Part shown: positions 18,509 to 25,632 of the stretch, one piece after another
Layout: the number at the start of each line of letters is the position of its first letter
Numbering within the stretch: position 1 is the stretch's first letter
DNA from: an uncultured Clostridia bacterium
Lineage (GTDB): Bacteria; Bacillota; Clostridia; TANB77; CAG-508
Direction of reading: 5' to 3'
DNA length: 37,367 nucleotides
Assembly (NCBI GenBank): GCA_947588885.1
Contig: CANQAH010000010.1
Location: forward strand, 1 to 37,367
Notes under the pieces: model-generated
Seen by the model: only the letters and a program-made list of their open reading frames with translations
What the model was told of the DNA's origin: nothing
Database searches by the model: none
Made by a program: the position numbers and the translations under genes

Positions 18509-18525
18509 AGTAAATGGATTATTGC
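18489..18525 (+). other. Upstream coding segment of ylxQ, one frame off
   Basis: Twelve codons ([12 protein letters not shown]) followed by CGG. If the C at 18525 is skipped, the frame continues as [12 protein letters not shown], the conserved YlxQ N-terminus (family pattern LLGLA-RAGKL-SG). Without the skip this frame reads LLRTGN and stops. This is direct evidence for an indel, a read error or a +1 recoding event. Confidence 0.65.
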
Positions 18526-18822
18526 GGACTGGCAACTAAGGCAGGAAAAATTGTTTGTGGGGCTGATGCTGTTCAAGAAGCAATAGAAAAAAGAAAAGTT
18601 TATTTAGTAATAATTGCTGAAGATATGTCTTCAAATAGTAAAGAAAAATTTAAAAAAATGGCTGAAAAACTGAGTATACAATGTTATGAATATGGAAATA
18701 TAGAGGAAAATAGTAAGGCAATAGGAAATAAAAACAAAGCAATAATTGCAATTAAAGACAAAAATTTTTCCAAGGCAATCTGCCAAATAATTAACGGGGG
18801 TGATACTATTGGACAAAATTAA
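18514..18822 (+). CDS. ylxQ: YlxQ, L7Ae-family ribosomal/RNA-binding protein
   Basis: An L7Ae/L30e/YbxF-like K-turn RNA-binding protein, normally encoded between ylxR and infB. The main frame gives 102 residues: [36 protein letters not shown], and [22 protein letters not shown], all matching the family. As called from ATG 18514 the protein begins MDYCGLATK and lacks the first strand/helix residues (the family has about ten before LLGLA). Those residues are encoded one frame off from TTG 18489, and joining them at the CGG at 18525-18527 would give about 110 residues. The 3' end overlaps the start of infB by 14 nt, implying coupling. The family call is secure; the true N-terminus is not. Confidence 0.85.
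   Translation: MDYCGLATKAGKIVCGADAVQEAIEKRKVYLVIIAEDMSSNSKEKFKKMAEKLSIQCYEYGNIEENSKAIGNKNKAIIAIKDKNFSKAICQIINGGDTIGQN
18522..18528 (+). other. Candidate +1 frameshift site TTG CGG A in ylxQ
   Basis: In the upstream frame the codons are TTG CGG; skipping C reads TTG GGA (Leu-Gly), restoring LLGLATKAG. The same 11-base sequence TTATTGCGGAC occurs at 4374-4384 inside the amidase gene, in a different frame and without any disruption. Confidence 0.5.
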
Positions 18823-21595
18823 AATACATGAGTTAGCAAAAAAATTAAAAGTAAATAGTAAGGAAATAATGGAAAAAGCGGAAAAGTTGGGAATTGAGGT
18901 TAAGAGCCATTTAAGTACTATATCTACTGAGGAGGCGGAAAAAATTACAAATTCTATGAAAAAGAACGAAAAAAATGAAACAAAAAAAGAAATAGTATCA
19001 GATCAACCTGTTATTATGAGAAGAACAGTTATTATTAATGATGAACAAGAAAAGAAGGAAGAAAAGAAAGCTGAGCAAAGAAGACCAGAAGTTGGTTTTA
19101 TAGATAAAAATAGGAAGAAGGACTATAATATTGTTTACAGAAATAAACAGTCTAAACCTATGTCTGTTGCAGAGCTATTTGGAATATCAAATAAAAAAAC
19201 AAATGAAACAAAAGCTGCTCAGAATACTGTAAAAGAAGAGAAAACAGTTACTACCAAAACTGAAGTTGTTCAAGAAAATGTAAAGCAGGAAAAACCACAA
19301 GTTCAACCAAATAATAAACCTAATAATAGCAACAATAGTAATAACATTAATAATAACAATAATAACAATGTTCAAAGAAATAATAATTTCCAAAGAAATA
19401 ACAAGAATCAAGGAAATAATAATTACAATAATTTCCAGAGAAACAATGGAAATAATAATTATAATAATAAAAATAATTATAAAAACAATAACAACGCAGG
19501 TGATTATAAGAATAATAAAAAATTAGATGACAGAGGTATTGACAAAAAGATAAACAACATTATGGCTGTTGATATTGTTGAAAAAGAAAATGTAATTGAA
19601 TATTCTAATAGGGCTATTGATAAACAAAAAAATAATCGTATGTTTGAAGAGCAAAAGACTAAAAAACAGACAAGAAGAAAAGAGAAAAATGAAGATATTA
19701 GTTCTGGAAAGCTAAGAACCTTAAAACAAGAGAGCAAACTTTCAAATGTAGATATGCTTGATTACTATGATTTAAGTACACAAAGAGGAAGAAGAAACGA
19801 GAAAAAAGTAAAACAAGAAAGTAGAAATAAACAAAAAATATTTAAACTTACAGAAATTACTATACCACCAGTTATTACGGTTAAAGACTTAGCAGCAGAA
19901 ATGAAAATTACAAGCAGTGATGTTATAAAAAAATTATTAAATTTAGGTGTTATGGCAACAATAAATAAGGAAATAGATTTTGATATTGCTTATTTAGTTG
20001 CTTCTGAGTATGGTATTACTGCATATAAAAAAGATATAAAAACAGATGAAGACATCTTATTTGATGAAAGTGAAGATAGAGAAGATGAATTAATCAGTAG
20101 ACCACCAGTAGTAGTTGTTATGGGACACGTAGATCATGGAAAAACTTCTTTACTTGATGCTATTAGAAAAACTAATGTAATTGAAGGAGAAGCAGGAGGA
20201 ATTACTCAACATATTGGTGCCTACAAAGTAAATGTTAAAGATAGAGAAATTACATTCTTAGATACACCAGGACATGAAGCTTTTACAAGTATGAGAGCTA
20301 GAGGTGCTCAAATTACTGATATTGCAATACTAGTTGTTGCAGCAAATGATGGAGTTATGCCTCAAACAGTTGAAGCTATCAATCATGCAAAGGCTGCAGA
20401 AATTCCAATCATTGTTGCAGTAAACAAGATGGATTTACCTGGTGCTAACATGGAAAAAATAAAAGAAGAGATGACAGAGCATGAATTAATTCCAGAAGAA
20501 TGGGGTGGAGATACAATTTTTGTTCCTATCTCAGCTAAAAAAGGTGATGGAATTGATAATTTACTAGAAATGGTATTATTACAAGCAGATATGCTTGAAC
20601 TAAAAGTAAATCCAAATAAACAAGCTAAAGGTACAGTTATTGAAGCAAAACTTGACAAAGCTAAAGGTGCTGTTGCAACAATGCTTGTACAAAGAGGAAA
20701 ATTAGATGTTGGAGATACAATTGTTGTTGGTTCTTCAATTGGTAGAATTAGAACAATGACAAATGATAAAGGTAAAAAAGTTAAATCAGCAGGACCATCT
20801 ACTCCTGTTGAAATTACAGGATTAACAACAGTTCCAAATGCTGGTGAGACATTCTATGAAGTTAAAGACGAAAAAACAGCTAAACATTTAATTGAAAGAA
20901 GAAGAATTCAAGAAAGAGAAAAAGGATTAAATGCAACATCTTCAGTTACTCTTGATGATTTATTTAATCAAATCGAACAAGGAAAATTAAAACAACTTAA
21001 TTTAATTGTAAAAGCAGATGTTCAAGGATCTGTTGAAGCTGTAAAACAATCATTAGAAAAATTATCTAATGATCAAGTTAGAGTAAAAGTAATTCACTCA
21101 AATGTAGGTGGAATTACAGAGTCAGATGTTACATTAGCAAAAGTTTCAAATGCTATTATAATAGGATTTAACGTAAGACCTGGTTCAATTGCTAAAATGG
21201 AAGCTGAAAAAGAGGGTGTTGAAATTAAATTATATTCAGTTATTTATAATGCAATTGAAGATGTTCAAGATGCAATGAAAGGAATGTTAGATCCAGAATT
21301 TAAAGAAGTTATTATAGGAAATGCAGAAGTAAGACAGACTTTCAAAGTTTCAAATGTTGGAACAATTGCAGGATGCTATGTAACTGATGGAAAAATTGCT
21401 AGAAATTCTATTGTTAGAGTTATTAGAGATAATGTTGTTTTACACGAAGGTAAGTTGATTTCTTTAAAGAGATTCAAGGATGATGTTAAGGAAGTTGCTT
21501 ATGGATATGAGTGTGGTGTGCAGATTGAGGATTATAATGATGTGCAGGAGGGGGATACTATAGAAGCACACATATTAGAAGAAATCAAGCGCTAG
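18809..21595 (+). CDS. infB: Translation initiation factor IF-2
   Basis: A GTPase that places initiator tRNA on the 30S subunit. The ORF track begins at GTG 18800, but TTG 18809 follows GGGGGTGAT with good spacing and yields [13 protein letters not shown], so about 928 residues. Residues 1-50 form the IF2N domain. Residues about 167-231 are an extreme Asn-rich, low-complexity linker ([10 protein letters not shown]). A second IF2N-like region is at about 350-400. The G domain has GHVDHGKT at 439-446, DTPGHEAF and NKMD, followed by domains II-IV. The infB stop is followed directly by a palindromic repeat array that separates it from rbfA. Confidence 0.97.
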   Translation: MDKIKIHELAKKLKVNSKEIMEKAEKLGIEVKSHLSTISTEEAEKITNSMKKNEKNETKKEIVSDQPVIMRRTVIINDEQEKKEEKKAEQRRPEVGFIDKNRKKDYNIVYRNKQSKPMSVAELFGISNKKTNETKAAQNTVKEEKTVTTKTEVVQENVKQEKPQVQPNNKPNNSNNSNNINNNNNNNVQRNNNFQRNNKNQGNNNYNNFQRNNGNNNYNNKNNYKNNNNAGDYKNNKKLDDRGIDKKINNIMAVDIVEKENVIEYSNRAIDKQKNNRMFEEQKTKKQTRRKEKNEDISSGKLRTLKQESKLSNVDMLDYYDLSTQRGRRNEKKVKQESRNKQKIFKLTEITIPPVITVKDLAAEMKITSSDVIKKLLNLGVMATINKEIDFDIAYLVASEYGITAYKKDIKTDEDILFDESEDREDELISRPPVVVVMGHVDHGKTSLLDAIRKTNVIEGEAGGITQHIGAYKVNVKDREITFLDTPGHEAFTSMRARGAQITDIAILVVAANDGVMPQTVEAINHAKAAEIPIIVAVNKMDLPGANMEKIKEEMTEHELIPEEWGGDTIFVPISAKKGDGIDNLLEMVLLQADMLELKVNPNKQAKGTVIEAKLDKAKGAVATMLVQRGKLDVGDTIVVGSSIGRIRTMTNDKGKKVKSAGPSTPVEITGLTTVPNAGETFYEVKDEKTAKHLIERRRIQEREKGLNATSSVTLDDLFNQIEQGKLKQLNLIVKADVQGSVEAVKQSLEKLSNDQVRVKVIHSNVGGITESDVTLAKVSNAIIIGFNVRPGSIAKMEAEKEGVEIKLYSVIYNAIEDVQDAMKGMLDPEFKEVIIGNAEVRQTFKVSNVGTIAGCYVTDGKIARNSIVRVIRDNVVLHEGKLISLKRFKDDVKEVAYGYECGVQIEDYNDVQEGDTIEAHILEEIKR

Positions 21596-21597
21596 GC

Positions 21598-21720
21598 GCT
21601 GGAAAAATATTCACCATCCTACGGCGTTAAACTTTAGATTAAAAATCCTCGACGTATCTACATACGCCTCCGGTGTTTTAACTAAAGTTTGCCTTGTAGT
21701 ATAGTAAATCTTTTCCCAGC
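21598..21720. repeat. Palindromic repeat, copy A
   Basis: A 123-nt imperfect palindrome with ends GCTGGAAAAATATT and AATCTTTTCCCAGC; the arms pair along most of the length and the centre is GACGTATCTACATACGCC. It starts 2 nt after the infB stop. It is almost identical to copy C, with one differing base seen (ATAG versus ATGG). Confidence 0.9.
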
Positions 21721-21730
21721 TTGAGGACGG

Positions 21731-21795
21731 GAGTATGTACACTCCGGTGTTTAAAATAAAATTTTGCCTTGCAATATGGGCAATCTTTTCCTAGC
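21731..21795. repeat. Palindromic repeat, copy B (right half only)
   Basis: Holds GTACACTCCGGTGTT, TTTTGCCTTGCAATATGGGC and a right end CTTTTCCTAGC. It matches the right arm of copy E, with no left arm, so it is truncated. It is followed by GACGCTGGAAAAATAT, a stray left end duplicated at the start of copy C. Confidence 0.8.
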
Positions 21796-21822
21796 CTGAG
21801 GACGGACGCTGGAAAAATATGC

Positions 21823-21945
21823 GCTGGAAAAATATTCACCATCCTACGGCGTTAAACTTTAGATTAAAAATCCTCGACGTATCTACATACGCCTCCGGTG
21901 TTTTAACTAAAGTTTGCCTTGTAGTATGGTAAATCTTTTCCCAGC
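21823..21945. repeat. Palindromic repeat, copy C
   Basis: A 123-nt copy almost identical to copy A, 225 nt downstream of it. Its left end GCGCTGGAAAAATAT is tandemly doubled by the fragment at 21808-21820. This points to a recent duplication inside the array. Confidence 0.9.
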
Positions 21946-21957
21946 CGTATGGCGTAT

Positions 21958-22082
21958 GCTGGAAAGATATTACCCATCTTAGCGCCCCAATCTTAACTTG
22001 AAACGCAGTCATGTATCTGCATACACTCCTTTGCCTTTCAAGTCCAGATTGTGACACTAATATAGGCAATCTTTTCCCAGCC
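21958..22082. repeat. Palindromic repeat, copy D (divergent core)
   Basis: The ends are conserved (GCTGGAAAGATATT and AATCTTTTCCCAGC), but the core differs from A/C and E (TTAGCGCCCCAATCTTAACT, GTATCTGCATACACTCC). The arms still pair: CAATCTTAACTTGAAA with TTTCAAGTCCAGATTG. Pairing is thus kept while the sequence changes. Confidence 0.82.
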
Positions 22083-22094
22083 GTATGATGAACG

Positions 22095-22215
22095 CTGAGA
22101 AAATATCACTCATTTTGCTGCGTTAAAATTTTATTTTAAAATCCTCATGTACCTGTGTACACTTCGGTGTTTAAAATAAAATTTTGCCTTGCAATATGGG
22201 CAATCTTTTTCCAGC
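22095..22215. repeat. Palindromic repeat, copy E
   Basis: A complete copy of the subtype seen at the window start: TTTTGCTGCGTTAAAATTTT, ATCCTCATGTACC, GTACACTTCGGTGTT, TTTTGCCTTGCAATAT, ending CTTTTTCCAGC. It ends 38 nt before rbfA. With copies A-D it fills the 658-nt gene-free gap 21596-22253; nothing else is seen there. Confidence 0.88.
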
Positions 22216-22253
22216 CGGATGGAGATATAAAAAATTAAAATTGGAGAACTTAA

Positions 22254-22619
22254 ATGGCTAAAAATACAAATAGAATGAATAAAGTTAATGAAGAGTTAAA
22301 AAAAGAAATCAGTATAGTTATAAATCAGGAATTAAAAGATCCACAAATTACTGGTTTAATTAGTGTGACTAAAGTTGATACAACTCCTGATTTAAAATAT
22401 GCAAGAGTATATGTAAGTATGATAAATGCAAAAAGTAATAAAGGAAATTTAGCTAGATTAAAAAAATGTTCTGGTTTTATAAGATCAATGATTGCTAAAA
22501 GAGTTAATTTAAGAATTACTCCTGAATTAGTGTTCTTATTTGATGAATCTATAGAATATGGTTCAAGAATTGATTCGATATTAGCAGAAATAACAAAAGA
22601 TATTAAAAATGATGAATAA
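22254..22619 (+). CDS. rbfA: Ribosome-binding factor A
   Basis: A 30S maturation factor with a KH-like fold. The 121 residues carry the family marks RMNKVNEELKKEISIVINQELKDPQI near the N-terminus, then the YARVYVSM strand, and RITPELVFLFDESIEYGSRIDSIL at the end. A TTGGAGAACTTAA site precedes the ATG. It overlaps the ORF-track start of nrnA. The gap of more than 650 nt from infB, filled with palindromes, is unusual for this operon and may separate rbfA expression from infB. Confidence 0.95.
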   Translation: MAKNTNRMNKVNEELKKEISIVINQELKDPQITGLISVTKVDTTPDLKYARVYVSMINAKSNKGNLARLKKCSGFIRSMIAKRVNLRITPELVFLFDESIEYGSRIDSILAEITKDIKNDE

Positions 22620-22632
22620 GGAGAGATTATAT

Positions 22633-23583
22633 ATGACATTAGATGATATAAAAGAGGTTATTGAAAACTCAAATAACATTGTAATTTTTACTCATGAAAA
22701 TCCGGATGGTGATGCAATAGGAAGTACTATTGCTACATATTTAGTATTAAAAGGTATGGGTAAAAATGTTGAAATGATAATTCCTACTTTTCCAAAAAGT
22801 TATAAATTTTTGCCATGTTGTGGAGATGCGTTAAAAGAACCATCTATGGAAAAATATGATTTGGCTATTGCTTTAGACTGTGCGGATATAAAAAGATTAG
22901 ATGACCCTACAGAAGCCTTTTTAAAATCAGAAACTCGTATTAATATAGACCATCATACTTCAAATGGAATGTTTGGAGATTTAAATTATGTTGATCCTGT
23001 TGCACCAGCATGTAGTCAAATTTTAACTACTATTTTAGCCTACATAAAAATACCTATTACAACTGATATTGCAACATGTTTAATAACGGGAATAATAACT
23101 GATACAGGTGGATTTAGATATGAAGGTGTTACTTCTGAAACTTTTCAAATTGCTTCTGATTTTTTAGAGAAAGGCGTTAAAATTTCAAAAATATATAAAG
23201 AATCATTAAATAACATTCCAAAGGAAAAATTTGAAGCAAGAAAGCTAGCTATGGATAGAACTGAATTTTTGGAAGATGGAAAAATTGCATATACATATAT
23301 GACTAAAGCCGATATGGAAAAGCTTAATGTAATTCAAAGTGATTTAGATGGAATTGTGGAAATTGGAAGAGATGTTGAGGGAGTTGAAGTTTCAGTATTT
23401 TTATATGAAACAGATAAAGGATTTAAAGGTTCTCTTCGCTCAAATGACTATGTAAATGTTTCAGATATTTGTTTATTGTTCAATGGAGGAGGTCATATAA
23501 AAGCCGCTGGTTGCACTCTTCCTTATACATTAGAAGAATCAAAAGAAAGAATTCTTACTCAAACTAAAAGATTTTTAAAATAG
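22633..23583 (+). CDS. nrnA: DHH-family oligoribonuclease / pAp phosphatase NrnA
   Basis: A DHH/DHHA1 phosphoesterase that degrades nanoRNA and dephosphorylates pAp. The track starts at ATG 22609, but that overlaps rbfA; ATG 22633 follows AAGGAGAG with good spacing and gives 316 residues. Metal-binding motifs are THENPDGDAIGS near residue 25, ALDCAD, and the DHH signature in NIDHHTSNGMF near 110. The DHHA1 domain near the end has FKGSLRSND and FNGGGHIKAAGC. It sits after rbfA and, in the usual Firmicute order, before truB, but here the Fic pair is inserted between them. Confidence 0.95.
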   Translation: MTLDDIKEVIENSNNIVIFTHENPDGDAIGSTIATYLVLKGMGKNVEMIIPTFPKSYKFLPCCGDALKEPSMEKYDLAIALDCADIKRLDDPTEAFLKSETRINIDHHTSNGMFGDLNYVDPVAPACSQILTTILAYIKIPITTDIATCLITGIITDTGGFRYEGVTSETFQIASDFLEKGVKISKIYKESLNNIPKEKFEARKLAMDRTEFLEDGKIAYTYMTKADMEKLNVIQSDLDGIVEIGRDVEGVEVSVFLYETDKGFKGSLRSNDYVNVSDICLLFNGGGHIKAAGCTLPYTLEESKERILTQTKRFLK

Positions 23584-23589
23584 AAATTG

Positions 23590-23616
23590 ATAGCGATTTA
23601 TTGCATAAATCGCTAT
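23590..23616. terminator. Hairpin after nrnA
   Basis: A perfect 11-bp stem, ATAGCGATTTA with TAAATCGCTAT, around loop TTGCA, followed by TTTGT. It begins shortly after the nrnA stop and is a plausible but weak terminator isolating the Fic pair from the operon upstream. Confidence 0.55.
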
Positions 23617-23619
23617 TTG

Positions 23620-23654
23620 TATAATATGAAATTTTTGCATAATTTCATATTATA
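23620..23654. promoter_or_regulatory. Second palindrome upstream of the VbhA/Fic pair
   Basis: A perfect 13-bp stem, TATAATATGAAAT with ATTTCATATTATA, around a 9-nt loop. The first six bases form a TATAAT that could be a -10 box (a weak TTTATT lies 17 nt upstream), so the palindrome could act as an operator or stem over the pair's promoter. This is inference from position. Confidence 0.45.
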
Positions 23655-23694
23655 TAAATGGTTTCGCCACTAATATAAATAAAAGAGGTAAAAA

Positions 23695-23883
23695 ATGGAT
23701 TATTCAATAAAAAATACAACTCGAGAAGAAAGACTTAAAATTGTAAAAAAAGCGTTAGGAATTTCGATAACAGAAGCAAAAATGCCGACAGATGAAACAT
23801 TGAAAATTGTGAAAGAATATGTTGACGGAAAAAAAGAATTGCAAGAAGTTCAAAGAGAAATTATAGAAAGGTATAAAAAATAA
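23695..23883 (+). CDS. VbhA-like antitoxin of a Fic toxin
   Basis: A 62-residue helical protein placed directly before a Fic gene, as the small inhibitory partners of class I Fic toxins are. The layout matches antitoxin VbhA proteins: a first helix REERLKIVKKALGI, a loop with MPTDE, then a helix IVKEYVDGKKELQEVQREIIERY. The inhibitory helix normally carries (S/T)xxxE(G/N); here the nearest match is SITEA, where the E is followed by A and the S/T spacing is off, so the motif is degenerate. An AGAGGTAAAAA site precedes the ATG. Its TAA abuts the Fic ATG (TAAATG), implying coupling. Confidence 0.75.
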   Translation: MDYSIKNTTREERLKIVKKALGISITEAKMPTDETLKIVKEYVDGKKELQEVQREIIERYKK

Positions 23884-24579
23884 ATGAAAGATCCATATAT
23901 ATTAGAAAATGGTACATTAAAGAATTTATTAGGAATTGAAAATGAAGAAGAATTAGAAAGAGCAGAAGCTGATATTGGATTTGTAAAATTAATAAATGTT
24001 AGTTCACAATTTTCTTTAAATTTCGATGAAAAATTTTTTAGAGATATTCATAAACATATTTTTTCTGACATATATGAATGGGCAGGAGAATATAGAACAA
24101 TACCAGTATATAAAGAAGAAGTTGTTATTCCAGGATTGAGTTTAGAATATGGACAACCTGATAAAATTGAAGCAGACTTAAAAAAGAAGTTACAAATATT
24201 AAATAGTACAGATTGGAAAGAGATGGGACTTGATGAATTATCTCTACAATTTGCTAAAAAATTAGCAGCAATTTGGAGAGTTCATCCTTTCAGAGATGGA
24301 AATACAAGAACTACATTAGCATTTGCTGATATATATTCTAGAATGCATGGATTTCCACTAAATATGGAATATTTGTTAGATAATTTAGTACGAAAAACAG
24401 ATGATCATGGAAAAATAACTCAGTATAGTATTAGAGATTATTTTGTTTTAGCAGCTTTAGATGATAAAGATTACCCTGAACCAGAGCACTTGGCTTTAGC
24501 ATTTAAAAATGCTATAAAAAAAGGATTCCTTCCAAAGTTAAATGAAAGTAAAGAAAAAGATACAGGAGAATTAAGATAA
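23884..24579 (+). CDS. fic: Fic-family AMPylase toxin
   Basis: A 231-residue Fic domain protein. The family transfers AMP (sometimes other groups) from a nucleotide to a target hydroxyl; bacterial toxin members such as VbhT modify topoisomerases. The Fic motif HPFRDGNTR is at residues 134-142, with Thr where the second Gly of GNGR is usual; this variant is common. The upstream flap region is FSDIYEWAGEYRTIPVYK, and VIPGLSLEYGQPDKIE follows it. There are no added DNA- or membrane-binding domains. The pair is inserted between nrnA and truB, normally adjacent in Firmicutes, so it was probably acquired. The target is unknown. Confidence 0.9.
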   Translation: MKDPYILENGTLKNLLGIENEEELERAEADIGFVKLINVSSQFSLNFDEKFFRDIHKHIFSDIYEWAGEYRTIPVYKEEVVIPGLSLEYGQPDKIEADLKKKLQILNSTDWKEMGLDELSLQFAKKLAAIWRVHPFRDGNTRTTLAFADIYSRMHGFPLNMEYLLDNLVRKTDDHGKITQYSIRDYFVLAALDDKDYPEPEHLALAFKNAIKKGFLPKLNESKEKDTGELR

Positions 24580-24582
24580 ATT

Positions 24583-25446
24583 ATGGATGGAATTATTTTA
24601 GTAAATAAAGAAAAAGGAATTTCATCTTTTGGAGTAGTTTCAAAAATTAGAAAAATTTATAATGTAAAACAAGTTGGACATTGTGGAACATTAGATCCGG
24701 AAGCAATAGGAGTGCTGCCAATTATGATAGGCAAAGCAACAAAAATTTCTAAATATTTAGTCGAACATGATAAAGAATATATTGCTATATTAAAATTAGG
24801 AATAAAAACCGATTCTGCTGATGGAGAAGGAAAAATAATTTGCAATGACAACTTTAAGTTAAAAAAAGAAAATGAAAAATTTTATATTGAAAAAATAAAA
24901 TCATTTATTGGAAAGAGTTCTCAAATACCACCTATGTATTCAGCAATAAAAGTTAATGGAAAAAAATTGTATGAATATGCAAGAGATGGCATTGAAATTG
25001 AAAGAAAGCCAAGAGAAATTGAAATTTATGATATAAATATTGTACATATTGATTATAAGAATACTGAAATTACATTTAAAGTAAGTTGCTCAAAAGGTAC
25101 GTATATCCGAACTTTATGTGAAGATATTGCTGAAAAAATAGGAACAATTGGTTATATGAAAGAATTGAAAAGGACAAAATTAGATAACTTTGATATATCT
25201 CAAAGTTTAAAGTTATCTGAAATAGAAAATTCGGAAAATAAAGAAAAGTTATTAATATCAATTGAAGAAATATTTAAAGATAATAGTAATATTTATTTAG
25301 ATGATAGAAAAAAGACTTTATTTTTAAATGGAGTAAAAATTCCTCAAGAATTGGATGATGGAATTTATAAGATATATAATGATGAAGTTTTTATAGGAAC
25401 AGGAGTTGTTTCTGAAAAAAGATTAAAAAGAGATATAGTTTTATAA
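24583..25446 (+). CDS. truB: tRNA pseudouridine(55) synthase TruB
   Basis: Makes pseudouridine 55 in the T-loop of tRNAs. The 287 residues match the family. The catalytic Asp38 lies in GHCGTLDPEAIGVL, followed by IGKATKISKYLVEHDKEY, QIPPMYSAIKVNGKKLYEYAR and CSKGTYIRTLCEDI. The C-terminal PUA-like part is short. The ATG has no strong ribosome site (TTAAGATAAATT) and lies 3 nt after fic, so translation may depend on coupling with fic. It is the last gene of the operon, before a clear terminator. Confidence 0.95.
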   Translation: MDGIILVNKEKGISSFGVVSKIRKIYNVKQVGHCGTLDPEAIGVLPIMIGKATKISKYLVEHDKEYIAILKLGIKTDSADGEGKIICNDNFKLKKENEKFYIEKIKSFIGKSSQIPPMYSAIKVNGKKLYEYARDGIEIERKPREIEIYDINIVHIDYKNTEITFKVSCSKGTYIRTLCEDIAEKIGTIGYMKELKRTKLDNFDISQSLKLSEIENSENKEKLLISIEEIFKDNSNIYLDDRKKTLFLNGVKIPQELDDGIYKIYNDEVFIGTGVVSEKRLKRDIVL

Positions 25447-25481
25447 AATAGAAGTAATAAGTGTATTATTTCTATTTTTTT
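25446..25481 (+). terminator. Rho-independent terminator after truB
   Basis: AAATAGAAGTAATA pairs with TATTATTTCTATTT (14 bp, one G-T) around loop AGTG and runs into more T residues. It ends the rimP-truB operon. Confidence 0.85.
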
Positions 25482-25560
25482 CAAAAAAACAAATTATAAT
25501 TACGATATTGTTACTTATTTACATATGAATTACTTTTTTATAAAGTTTAATTTAAACAGC

Positions 25561-25590
25561 TTGAAAGTTATATACCTATTTATATATATT
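25561..25590 (+). promoter_or_regulatory. Possible promoter of surface protein A
   Basis: TTGAAA and TATATT are 18 bases apart, upstream of the ATG at 25633, in a very AT-rich gap where chance matches are common. An alternative -10 could lie a few bases on. Confidence 0.35.
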
Positions 25591-25632
25591 ATGTATATCT
25601 ATAAAAATATTTATAAAAAGGATATATAGTAA

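Noticed and set aside
18525-18525. Simple sequencing error as full explanation of the ylxQ frame problem
   Set aside because: Not excluded, but not preferred. It is not a homopolymer site, the same 11-mer is intact in the amidase gene, and a second case falls on the same codon.
21836-22069. 77-aa ORF on the minus strand
   Set aside because: It lies wholly across palindromic repeat copies C and D; such repeats give spurious ORFs on both strands.
23642-23690. Third possible type 2 palindrome (TTATATAAATGG...CCACTAATATAA)
   Set aside because: Only short arms pair and the GCAAAGCCTT end word is absent; too weak to list as a family member.
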